Shown one piece after another: positions 24,290-31,539 of a stretch of 64,000 nucleotides of DNA (positions within the stretch are counted from its first letter, which is position 1; every line of letters begins with the position of its first letter). Source of the DNA: JALYLC01 sp035696365 (GTDB taxonomy: Bacteria; Actinomycetota; Thermoleophilia; Gaiellales; JALYLC01); NCBI GenBank assembly GCA_035696365.1, contig DASRQS010000009.1, positions 1-64,000 of the forward strand, in the 5' to 3' direction. Below the pieces are notes generated by a model. The model saw only the letters and a program-made list of their open reading frames with translations, made no database searches and was not told where the DNA came from. Both the position numbers and the translations under genes were made by a program.

Positions 24290-25207
24290 ATCAGCGCCCT
24301 TTCTGAATGGTCCGGGCTCGATCTGCGCCATCTCGCGGCGCTGGAGGCGATCGCGCGCGAAGGATCGGTCAGCCGCGCGGCCGCAAGCCTCGGCTACACG
24401 CAGTCGGCCGTGAGCCAGCAGCTGCAGGCGCTCGAGCGGATCGTGGGCGTCACGCTCGTGACCCGCTCGCCAGGAGCGCGCTCGGTCGAGCTCACCGAGG
24501 CCGGCACGCGGCTGCTCGCGCACGCCGACGCGATCGGCGTCCACCTGGAGTCGGCGCGCGCCGACCTGGCGGCCTTCGCCGAGGGCCGCACGGGCGAGCT
24601 GCGCGTCGGCGCCGTGCCCAGCGTCGCCGCCGCACTCGTGCCCGTGCTCGCCGAGGAGCTGCGTGCCCGCGCGCCGCGGATGGTGCTCGCCGTGAGCGAG
24701 TCGTATTTCCCGGCGGAGCTGCTCGACGGCCTTGCCGCCGGCGAGCTCGACCTCGTGGTCGCGCCGGAGGACGAGGCGCGCGAAGGGCTCGAGTCCGAGA
24801 CGATCATGCGTGATCCCTACGTCCTGCTCGTGCCGACCGGCGACCCGCTGGCGCGGCTCGACCGCAAGCTGACGCCCGCCGATCTCGCCCGGCGCGACCT
24901 GATCGGCAAGGACTGCGGCACAGCGAGTCAGCGCGCGCTCAGCGCCGCGCTGTCTGACTACGGCCTTCGGGCCCCGCGCATCCGTGCCCACGACCTGCGC
25001 GAGGTACAGGCGCTGGTGCGCCGCGGGCTGGGCGTCGCGGTCGTGCCGCGGCTGCTGCTCGGAGAGCGGGACCCGGGCATCGAGACGCTCCCGGTCGACC
25101 ATTTCATCCCGGACCGCCGCATCGCGCTGACTACGCGGGCGAGCGGAGCGCGCACGCCGGCCGTGGAACTCGCGAGCGCGATCGTGCGCGGGCACACGCG
25201 TGTCTGA
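24290..25207 (+). CDS. LysR-family regulator with no usual start codon
   Basis: The HTH is LDLRHLAALEAIAREGSVSR followed by AAASLGYTQSAVSQQLQALE, and the remainder is a LysR substrate-binding domain (ELRVGAVPSVAAALVP, LDLVVAPEDEA, GLGVAVVPRLLLG). The frame is open from 24287 but has no ATG, GTG or TTG until GTG 24410, which lies inside the recognition helix. GTG 24283 is one base out of frame: removing a single C near 24289 would give a start MSISALSEW. Options are a rare start (ATC 24290, CTG 24323), a frameshift, or a base error. The divergent amidotransferase gene is a plausible target. Confidence 0.8.
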   Translation: MSALSEWSGLDLRHLAALEAIAREGSVSRAAASLGYTQSAVSQQLQALERIVGVTLVTRSPGARSVELTEAGTRLLAHADAIGVHLESARADLAAFAEGRTGELRVGAVPSVAAALVPVLAEELRARAPRMVLAVSESYFPAELLDGLAAGELDLVVAPEDEAREGLESETIMRDPYVLLVPTGDPLARLDRKLTPADLARRDLIGKDCGTASQRALSAALSDYGLRAPRIRAHDLREVQALVRRGLGVAVVPRLLLGERDPGIETLPVDHFIPDRRIALTTRASGARTPAVELASAIVRGHTRV

Positions 25208-25269
25208 GGCGTCCCTGGCTGGACGAGCTACCCGCGTTGCGCTGCCGCCTCGGCGCCACCAGCTCCGCG

Positions 25270-25674
25270 TCACATCCGCTCGGGGCGCCACGCGTGCCAG
25301 GTGTCGACCTCGATCCAGGCGCTGTAGCGGCGGCGGCCGCGCTCGTAATACGGCTCGCCCATGTAGTGCATCGCGATGCGGTCGATGTCGCGCAGGCCCA
25401 CGTCCTCCTCGATCGAGACGACGCGGCCCTGCAGGCTGACGTGCGCGCTCCAGTCGGTGATGTCCATCACGGTCAGCGAGACGCGGGGATCGGCGCGCAG
25501 GTGCGCGAGGCGCTTGCGGCCCTCATCCATGTTGACGAGCACCCGGCCGCCTTCCCAGACGTACCATGTCGCCACCGTCACCGGCGATCCGTCCCGCCGC
25601 AGCGTTGCGATCACCGATGCATTGGGCTTCGCCAGGAAGGCGTCAAGCCTCGGAGGCAGCGGAAGTTTCGGCAC
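25270..25674 (-). CDS. PPOX-class F420/flavin split-barrel protein
   Basis: 134-aa split beta-barrel of the pyridoxamine-phosphate-oxidase-like superfamily. Features: NASVIATLRRDGSPVTVATWYVW, LVNMDEGRKRLAHLRADPRV, and IAMHYMGEPYYE. In actinobacteria this size and pattern (TIGR03618-like) usually bind F420 and reduce it or use it in reductions. GTG start. It diverges from ligD with only 27 bp between. Confidence 0.83.
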   Translation of the reverse strand: MPKLPLPPRLDAFLAKPNASVIATLRRDGSPVTVATWYVWEGGRVLVNMDEGRKRLAHLRADPRVSLTVMDITDWSAHVSLQGRVVSIEEDVGLRDIDRIAMHYMGEPYYERGRRRYSAWIEVDTWHAWRPERM

Positions 25675-25701
25675 GCGGCGAGCCTAACATCACCTCTCGG
25701 C

Positions 25702-27501
25702 ATGCCAACTGACCTTCCCACCTACGCGCCGATGCTCGCGGGAACGGCGCAGGACGTGCCGGCCGGGGACGCCTGGCGCTTCGAGGTCAAGTGGGACGGC
25801 TTCCGCGCGATCGCGCGCGTCGACGGGGACGACGTCCGGCTGTGGTCACGAGGCGGCAAAGCGCTGGAGGGCAAGCATCGCTCTGTTGCCGAGGCGCTGC
25901 CCGGCGCCCTCACGAGCGCAGACTGCGTGCTGGACGGCGAGCTCTGCGCGTTCGACGAGAACGGCGTTCCGCGGTTCGAGCTCTTCCAGCGCGGCGAGGG
26001 AGCGATCGCCTACGTGGTGTTCGATCTGCTCGAGTTGGACGGCCGGCCCGTGATCGCGGAGCCCTGGAGCCGGAGGCGCGAGCTGCTGAGCGAGCTGATC
26101 GTGCCGGGCGCCCCGATCGTCGTCCTCTCGCAGGTGTACGACGACGGCAAGGCGCTGCTCTCCGCCGCTCGCCGGCGGGGTCTCGAGGGCATCATGGCCA
26201 AGCGCGTGAGGGCTCCCTACCGGCCTGGCCGGCGCAGCGACGACTGGCGCAAGATCAAGCTGCGCGAGGAGGCCACGCTGCTGATCGCGGGCTACACCAG
26301 CGGTCAGGGCGCGCGCTCCAGGCTGGGCGCCCTGCTGCTCGCGACCGACGACCTCGAATACGCCGGGAACTGCGGCAGCGGGCTCTCGGACGAGAACATC
26401 CGCGACATCCTCGCGCGGCTCGAGCCGCTGCGGCGCGAGACCTCGCCCCTGCGCGGCGCACCGAAGCTGGGCGGTGTCGCGCGCTCGCGCGTGACGTGGG
26501 TCGAGCCCTCGCTGGCGTGCGAGGTGGAGTTCACCGAATGGACGCGCGACCGCCGGCTGCGCGCCCCCGTCTTCAAGCGCCTCGTCGAGGCGAACGACGT
26601 GAAGGAGCCTGTCGAGATGCCGACGCGCGAGCTCAAGCTCACGAACCTGGACAAGCTGTTCTTCCCGGACGAGAAGCTCACCAAGGGCGATCTCATCGAG
26701 TACTACCGCTCTGCCGCGGACGTGATCCTCCCCTACCTCCGTGACCGGCCGATCACGCTCGTGCGCTACCCCGACGGCATCAAGGGCAAGCACTTCTTCC
26801 AGAAGCAGGCGCCCGTGCACACCCCCGAGTGGATGCGCACCGTGAGCCTCCCGAGCCGTTCCGGCGGAGGCGGCAAGGACATCCGCTATCTGATGGTCGA
26901 CGATGTGGACGGCCTGCTCTGGATGATCAACAGCGGCTGCATCGACATCCACGCGCCGTACGCCCGCGCCCAGCATTTCGACTCGCCCGATTTCGTGCTG
27001 TTCGACCTCGATCCGTCGCCCGGCTTCACGCTGGCCCAGACGGGACGGGTCGCCCTGCTGGTGCGCGATGCCCTCGAGGTGCTCGGCCTGCGCGCCGTCG
27101 TCAAGACCTCGAGCGCCGAGGGCATGCACCTCGCCGTACCGCTGCGTCCGGGCCACACCTACGCGCAGGCCCGCTCGCTCGTGCAACTGGTGGCCCAGGC
27201 GCTCGAGCGGGCGCACCCCGATCTCGTCACGACCGAGTGGGACAAGAGCCGCCGCCACGGCGTGCTGATCGACTCGAATCAGGTGGGCTTCGGCCGCACG
27301 ATGGCCGTCGCCTACTGCGCGCGGCCCCGGCCCGGCGCGCCCGTGTCGATGCCGCTCACATGGGAGGAGGTCGAGTCGGGCTCGTTCGCCCGCGCGCGGC
27401 CGACGATGCGCGCGGCGCTGCGCCGGATCGAGCGCCTCGGCGATCCCTTCGCCGGCGCCCTGGACGGCGACCAGACCCTGCCCGCCGCCTTGCGTCAGTA
27501 A
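25702..27501 (+). CDS. ligD: ATP-dependent DNA ligase with LigD-type polymerase domain
   Basis: 599 aa. The N-terminal ligase has the adenylated Lys30 in VKWDGFRAI, GELCAFDENG, and the C-terminal OB part of the ligase (DWRKIKLREEATLLIAGY). From about residue 310 comes the primase-polymerase domain: KLFFPDEKLTKGDLIEYY, QKQAPVHTPEWM, FDLDPSPGFTLAQ and TSSAEGMHLAVPL. The phosphoesterase domain of full LigD is absent, and the order is ligase then polymerase. Role: non-homologous end joining with Ku; no ku gene is in the window. ATG 25702 starts within 27 bp of a divergent gene. Confidence 0.9.
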   Translation: MPTDLPTYAPMLAGTAQDVPAGDAWRFEVKWDGFRAIARVDGDDVRLWSRGGKALEGKHRSVAEALPGALTSADCVLDGELCAFDENGVPRFELFQRGEGAIAYVVFDLLELDGRPVIAEPWSRRRELLSELIVPGAPIVVLSQVYDDGKALLSAARRRGLEGIMAKRVRAPYRPGRRSDDWRKIKLREEATLLIAGYTSGQGARSRLGALLLATDDLEYAGNCGSGLSDENIRDILARLEPLRRETSPLRGAPKLGGVARSRVTWVEPSLACEVEFTEWTRDRRLRAPVFKRLVEANDVKEPVEMPTRELKLTNLDKLFFPDEKLTKGDLIEYYRSAADVILPYLRDRPITLVRYPDGIKGKHFFQKQAPVHTPEWMRTVSLPSRSGGGGKDIRYLMVDDVDGLLWMINSGCIDIHAPYARAQHFDSPDFVLFDLDPSPGFTLAQTGRVALLVRDALEVLGLRAVVKTSSAEGMHLAVPLRPGHTYAQARSLVQLVAQALERAHPDLVTTEWDKSRRHGVLIDSNQVGFGRTMAVAYCARPRPGAPVSMPLTWEEVESGSFARARPTMRAALRRIERLGDPFAGALDGDQTLPAALRQ

Positions 27502-27505
27502 CCCG

Positions 27506-27670
27506 TCAGTACCACTTGCCGCGCACGAAGCCGCCGAACGCGACGAGCCCGATCACAGCGACGACCACGCCGATGGCGATGCTCAGGAAGATCGCGATCA
27601 GAATGCCCGCGATCACGAGTGCGCCGCCGAGCGTGACGCCCATCCGTTTCTTGGGTTCCGACGTCGACAT
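27506..27670 (-). CDS. 54-aa membrane protein
   Basis: A 54-codon gene with ATG 27670 preceded by AGGAGAGGGAGCACC, a strong ribosome binding site. The hydrophilic start MSTSEPKKRMG leads into one long or two close membrane helices (VIAGILIAIFLSIAIGVVVA and IGLVAFGGFV), ending RGKWY. It is convergent with ligD, 4 nt from its stop. No named family recognised. Confidence 0.75.
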   Translation of the reverse strand: MSTSEPKKRMGVTLGGALVIAGILIAIFLSIAIGVVVAVIGLVAFGGFVRGKWY

Positions 27671-27723
27671 GGTGCTCCCTCTCCTTCGACTCCGGGGAGG
27701 CGGATGCTACCGCACGCACGCGA

Positions 27724-27812
27724 CTTCGTGCCACGAATAACTTGGGGTCTGACCCCAATTTATGCGGACCTTCGTATCACGAATAACTTGGGGTCTGACC
27801 CCGATTTATGCG
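27724..27812. repeat. two direct copies of a GGGGTCTGACCCC hairpin element
   Basis: A unit of about 43 bp (CTTCGTnnCACGAATAACTT, then GGGGTCTGACCCC, then ATTTATGCG) occurs at 27724-27766 and 27770-27812, period 46, with three or four differences. Each holds the palindrome GGGGTC-T-GACCCC. It belongs with related elements at 42.9 kb and 62.17 kb. Confidence 0.8.
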
Positions 27813-27882
27813 CGCGCATATTCCGGTGTCAGACCGATGTGTGCAGGCGTTTCGGGCCGCTTGGGAATGGGGATGCCAGGGC

Positions 27883-28185
27883 ATGAGACTCAGCCGCCGC
27901 AGCCATCGAATGGTCCTGTACGGGGTGATCGGCGCCGTCGCCGGCGGCGTCGTCTTCGCTGCTCTACAGGCGTTCGTCTCCAGTGAGCCGCTCAGCATCG
28001 TTCAGGCAGTTCTGGTTGGCGTCGCCGCCGGATTCGTGATCGGGATTCTGCCGGCCGCCGAGCGAGATGACGCCGAGCAGGATCGTCGCCTGCGGCGTCT
28101 GCGGCACGGTCGGAAGGGCCCGGCCGACGCCACGTTCGAGGGGCAGGAGGCGCGTGACCTCGGCGCCCCGCGCGGACGCAGCTGA
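27883..28185 (+). CDS. 100-aa membrane protein
   Basis: Two membrane helices (VLYGVIGAVAGGVVFAALQAF and QAVLVGVAAGFVIGILPAA) after a basic start RLSRRSHR, and a charged cytoplasmic tail (ERDDAEQDRRLRRLRHGRKG). ATG 27883 is chosen because the upstream extension would begin inside the repeat element. The ribosome binding site is weak. It overlaps the topoisomerase start by 32 nt. Family not recognised. Confidence 0.6.
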   Translation: MRLSRRSHRMVLYGVIGAVAGGVVFAALQAFVSSEPLSIVQAVLVGVAAGFVIGILPAAERDDAEQDRRLRRLRHGRKGPADATFEGQEARDLGAPRGRS

Positions 28186-29182
28186 CGCGCGAGCTGCCGG
28201 GCTCCGGTACTCGGCCGACAGCGATCCCGGGTATTCGCGGCGCCGTGCCGGCAGCGGCTTCAGCTATCGCTCCGCGCGCGGCACCCCCGTGCGGAGCGAG
28301 CGGACGCTCGCGCGCATCCGCGCGCTCGCGGTCCCGCCCGCCTGGCGCGACGTCTGGATCTGCCCGGACGCCAAGGGCCATCTCCAGGCAACGGGCTACG
28401 ACGCGCGCGGCCGCAAGCAGTACCTCTACCACACCGAATGGCGAGCGCTGCGCGATGCGACCAAGTTCGATCGCATGGAGGAATTCGGGACGACCCTCCC
28501 GCGTCTGCGCGACCGCATCGGCAGCGATCTGGTGTTGCCGGGCCTGCCCCGCGAGCGCGTGCTCGCCGCCGTCGTGCGACTTGTCGACGACACGCTGATC
28601 CGGGTGGGCAACGAGCAGTACCGGCTCGCCAACGGCTCCTTCGGCGCCACAACGATGCGGCAACGACACGCCCAGGTCGAGGGCTCGCGCATCAGCGTCG
28701 AGTTCCGCGGCAAGGGCGGCAAGTTGGCGCATGCCGAGGTCAGCGACCGGCGGCTGGCGCGAGCCATCCAGCAGTTGCACGACCTGCCCGGGCGTGAGCT
28801 GTTCGAGTACCGCGACGACGACGGAACGCGCCGGCGCGTGCACTCGGAGGACGTGAACGCCTACCTGCAGGACGTCAGCGGGCACGATCTGACGGTCAAG
28901 GACTTCCGCACCTGGGGCGCGAGCGCGCTCTGCCTGCGAGCGCTCCGGGAGCGGGACGCTCCGGCGTCGGCCGCCGCGGGCAAGCGCTCCATCAACGGAG
29001 CGATCCGCGAGGTCGCGGATGCGCTCGGCAACACCCCGTCGGTCTGTCGCGCCTCCTATGTCCACCCGGCGCTGCTCGAGGCCTTCTCGGCCGGCGATCT
29101 CCCGCCGGCAGCCAAGCGCACGCTGCGCGGCCTCGACCGCTGGGAGTCGGCCCTGCTGCGCTTCCTGCGCAAGCGCTCATGA
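28154..29182 (+). CDS. type IB DNA topoisomerase
   Basis: 342-aa bacterial (poxvirus-like) topoisomerase IB, which relaxes supercoils through a 3'-phosphotyrosine. Visible are the N-terminal part (YSRRRAGSGFSYRSARG, VWICPDAKGHLQATGYDARG), the catalytic core LVDDTLIRVGNEQYRLANGS with its Arg, VKDFRTWGASALCL, and the nucleophile Tyr in SVCRASYVHPALLEA. GTG 28154 is chosen for GGAGG 4 nt upstream. Near ligD, it adds to a small DNA-maintenance group. Confidence 0.93.
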   Translation: MTSAPRADAADARAAGLRYSADSDPGYSRRRAGSGFSYRSARGTPVRSERTLARIRALAVPPAWRDVWICPDAKGHLQATGYDARGRKQYLYHTEWRALRDATKFDRMEEFGTTLPRLRDRIGSDLVLPGLPRERVLAAVVRLVDDTLIRVGNEQYRLANGSFGATTMRQRHAQVEGSRISVEFRGKGGKLAHAEVSDRRLARAIQQLHDLPGRELFEYRDDDGTRRRVHSEDVNAYLQDVSGHDLTVKDFRTWGASALCLRALRERDAPASAAAGKRSINGAIREVADALGNTPSVCRASYVHPALLEAFSAGDLPPAAKRTLRGLDRWESALLRFLRKRS

Positions 29183-29351
29183 CGTGGCGGGGACGCTCTC
29201 GATCTCACACAGCAACTCGGCCAGGGCGCGGCCAGTGCCGCTGGAGAGCCGCGCAGCCTCGACCAGGCCCGTCGAGCAGGTCGAGGACGTGCTTGGCCGC
29301 CGCCATCCAAACCGTGAACGATTCGTAAAGGAGGTTTTGGGTGCGTTCCAA
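29177..29351 (-). pseudogene. frameshifted small gene convergent with topoisomerase
   Basis: On the minus strand, TTG 29351 opens ERTQNLLYESFTVWMAAAKH then VLDLLDG; the frame then breaks at the GGGCC near 29267-29271. One base fewer there continues as LVEAARLSSGTGRALAELLC then EIESVPATS-stop. The stop abuts the topoisomerase stop (TCATGA). The amino-acid make-up (F, Y, W, M, regular leucines) looks like a real helical protein of about 57 residues. Either a decayed gene, a sequence error, or coincidence; the start is uncertain. Confidence 0.45.
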
Positions 29352-29368
29352 CAGGGGAGCACGACCGC

Positions 29369-29656
29369 GTGAGCGCAACGACGCAACCCAAACTGCTCTA
29401 CTTCTACTCCCCGAAATCGGGCCTCAGCCGCCGTGTCGAGGCGTTCCTCGATCAGGTGCTGCAGGAGCGGCGGAACCACAAGGCGTTCAGCCGCGCGCGG
29501 GTCGATGTCGACCGGACTCCGCAACTCGCGGAGCACTTCGAGGTCACTGACGTCCCTTCGATCCTGGTGCTCGAGGACGGGCGTGTCGCGCAGAAGGTCG
29601 AAGGCCGCGTGAGCGTCGGGAGCCTCCGCGATGCTCTCGGCCCCTGGCTCCAGTAA
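29369..29656 (+). CDS. thioredoxin-fold protein without active-site cysteines
   Basis: 95 aa with a thioredoxin-like pattern: LLYFYSPKSGLSRRVEAFLD at the usual CxxC position, FSRARVDVDRTPQLAEHFEV, then the cis-proline strand TDVPSILVLEDGRV. The cysteine pair is replaced by SPKSG, so it cannot do disulfide exchange; a binding or scaffold role is more likely. GTG 29369 follows GGGGAG. It leads into the redox operon after 56 nt. Confidence 0.7.
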   Translation: MSATTQPKLLYFYSPKSGLSRRVEAFLDQVLQERRNHKAFSRARVDVDRTPQLAEHFEVTDVPSILVLEDGRVAQKVEGRVSVGSLRDALGPWLQ

Positions 29657-29712
29657 GGCTCGTCGCAGGCTTCTCTTAGCTGGCTTTTAGGTCCGGGTGC
29701 TCGAATGCCCGT

Positions 29713-30030
29713 ATGGGCAACCGCGAGCATGAGATCCGCCAGCGTGACGAGAACGTCCAGCGCGTCAGGCGGCTGACCGTCGTCGTCGGCGCAGTCGCGG
29801 CCAGCGCGACCGCGGCGTTCGGCGTCCTGGCGGCCGAGGCCACGGGCCACACGGGGAGCACGACGCCCGCGACGACCACCGCTGCGAGTGCGACCACGGC
29901 GTCCGCTCTGGCGACGACCGACGCCGAGACCACAAGCCACGACTCGACCACCCGGGCCACCACACAGGAGACGACCGCGCCTCCGGTGGTCACGACGCAA
30001 GCCCCTGTCGCGGTGTCCGGGGGCTCCTAG
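29713..30030 (+). CDS. membrane-anchored Thr/Ala-rich protein
   Basis: 105 aa: a charged N-terminus (REHEIRQRDENVQRVRR), one membrane helix (VVVGAVAASATAAFGVLAA), then a low-complexity extracellular tail rich in Thr, Ala and Ser. No catalytic domain. It directly precedes the FMN transferase (1-nt gap). In similar operons an FMN-binding partner is encoded, but I see no FMN-attachment (S/T)GAT motif here, so a role as flavinylated carrier is not supported. Confidence 0.7.
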   Translation: MGNREHEIRQRDENVQRVRRLTVVVGAVAASATAAFGVLAAEATGHTGSTTPATTTAASATTASALATTDAETTSHDSTTRATTQETTAPPVVTTQAPVAVSGGS

Positions 30031-30031
30031 C

Positions 30032-30958
30032 GTGAACTGCTCCACGGCTTCCTTTCCCGCCCTCGGGACGAGCGCCGGGGTCACCGTCGCAGATGCGAAG
30101 GCGTTGCCCGCCGCTGTCGCGATCGTGCGGGACGAGTTGCGGCGCATCGACGAGACCTGCAGCCGCTTCCGCGACGACTCCGAGCTCGCGCAGCTCAACA
30201 GCTCGGCCGGGAGGTCGTTCGAGGGTAGCCCGTTGCTGCTCGAGGCGCTTGCCGTGGCGCTGTATGCCGCCGCGCGCACCGACGGCGACGTGGATCCGAC
30301 CGTGGGCCGTTCCCTGGCCGCGCTCGGCTGGGATTCCGACTTCACCGTCGTCGTGGCGCGCCGCGGGCAGGCGCCGCGGATGCGCGTCGTGCCCGCGGCC
30401 GGCTGGCAGCGCGTGCGGCTGGACCGCGCACGGCGCACGATCCGTGTCCCAGCGGGAGTCGAGATCGACCTCGGCGCTACCGCGAAGGCGCTCGCCGCCG
30501 ATCGCTGCGCGCGCGCCGCGCACGCGGCGACGGGAGCGAGCACGCTCGTCAACCTCGGCGGCGACATCGCAATCGCCGGCCCCGCGCCCGCGGGCGGCTG
30601 GCCCATCCGCGTCACCGACGATCACCGCGACGGCGCCTCGGCCGATGGGCAGACGATCGCGCTCGCGGGCGGCGGCCTCGCCACCTCGAGCACGACGGTG
30701 CGCCGCTGGCGCAACGGCGCCACGGAGCTGCACCACATCCTCGACCCGCGCAGCGGAGCGCCCGCCGCCGAAGTCTGGCGCACGGTCAGCGTGGCCGCCC
30801 GCACCTGTGTCGAGGCCAACTCGGCCAGCACGGCCGCGATCGTGCGCGGCGAGCAGGCCGTCGCCTGGCTCGAGAGGAACGGCCTGCCCGCTCGGCTCGT
30901 CCGGCGTGACGGCACGACGGCGACCACCTGCGGCTGGCCCGCGGAGGCGGCGGCGTGA
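30032..30958 (+). CDS. apbE: FAD:protein FMN transferase (ApbE family)
   Basis: 308 aa. ApbE transfers FMN from FAD to a Thr/Ser of target flavoproteins. Motifs: FRDDSELAQLN, DVDPTVGR, EIDLGATAKALAADR, LVNLGGDIAIAG, and HHILDPRSGAP. The Mg-binding ADA region reads VEANSASTAAIV, with Asn where Asp is usual, a variant to note. GTG 30032 lies just after the previous stop and the gene overlaps the next by 4 nt. Its substrate should be a neighbouring membrane or soluble redox protein. Confidence 0.9.
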   Translation: MNCSTASFPALGTSAGVTVADAKALPAAVAIVRDELRRIDETCSRFRDDSELAQLNSSAGRSFEGSPLLLEALAVALYAAARTDGDVDPTVGRSLAALGWDSDFTVVVARRGQAPRMRVVPAAGWQRVRLDRARRTIRVPAGVEIDLGATAKALAADRCARAAHAATGASTLVNLGGDIAIAGPAPAGGWPIRVTDDHRDGASADGQTIALAGGGLATSSTTVRRWRNGATELHHILDPRSGAPAAEVWRTVSVAARTCVEANSASTAAIVRGEQAVAWLERNGLPARLVRRDGTTATTCGWPAEAAA

Positions 30959-31539
30959 ACGGCGTGCTGACCTCGGGGCCTGTCTGGTACCTGATGCGCG
31001 GGAGCGGCGTGGTCTCGCTGCTGCTGCTGACGGCCGTGAGCGCACTCGGCATCGCCACCGTGAGCCGCTTGCGGCCCGGGCGCGTGCCGCGCTTCGTGAC
31101 GCTCGGCCTGCACCGCAACGTCTCGCTGCTCGCCGTGGTGTTCCTCTCGATCCACGTGCTCACGGCGATCGTCGATCCCGACGCCTCCGTGCGGGCCGTC
31201 TCGGCGATCGTGCCGCTGCCGTCGCAGCGCTATGGGCTGTCGCTGGGCCTGGGCGCGCTGGCGCTCGACATCGTCGTCGCCCTCGTGGTCACCAGCCTGC
31301 TGCGCGAGCGCCTCGCACCCCGCGTCTGGCGCGCGATCCACTTCCTGGCCTATCTCGCCTGGCCCGTCGCGCTCCTGCACGGCGCGACCATCGGCACGGA
31401 CGGCGCCGCCGTCTGGATGCTCGCCGTCGACGCCGCCTGCATCGCCCTCTTCGGCGCCGCCGTCGCGTTGCGCCTGCTCAAGGCACCGCCGGCCGGCTCC
31501 AAGCACCTCTCGCCGCAGCGCGTGCGGGTCGCGCCGTGA
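30955..31539 (+). CDS. ferric reductase-like transmembrane protein
   Basis: 194 aa with about six membrane helices of the ferric-reductase-like (FRD) domain, which binds two haems. Possible haem-ligand histidines are in GLHRNVSLLAVVFLSIHVLT and in VWRAIHFLAYLAWPVALLHG. No FAD/NAD domain is fused, so electrons would come from partner proteins, most simply the NuoF-like and ferredoxin proteins encoded next. Overlaps both neighbours by 4 nt, so translation is coupled. Confidence 0.85.
   Translation: MNGVLTSGPVWYLMRGSGVVSLLLLTAVSALGIATVSRLRPGRVPRFVTLGLHRNVSLLAVVFLSIHVLTAIVDPDASVRAVSAIVPLPSQRYGLSLGLGALALDIVVALVVTSLLRERLAPRVWRAIHFLAYLAWPVALLHGATIGTDGAAVWMLAVDAACIALFGAAVALRLLKAPPAGSKHLSPQRVRVAP

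Noticed and set aside
27724..27812. Possible CRISPR repeats
   Set aside because: Only two copies with a near-zero spacer and an internal palindrome; no cas genes. Treated as a dispersed hairpin element.
29341..29550. Plus-strand ORF from GTG 29341 behind AAAGGAGG
   Set aside because: Although the ribosome binding site is strong, the product is arginine/proline-rich and out of frame with the clear thioredoxin-like gene; the motif is the complement of codons for NLLY on the other strand.
29713..30030. FMN-binding partner for ApbE
   Set aside because: The protein sits where such a partner would be expected, but I see no (S/T)GAT-type attachment motif and most of it is low-complexity Thr/Ala.
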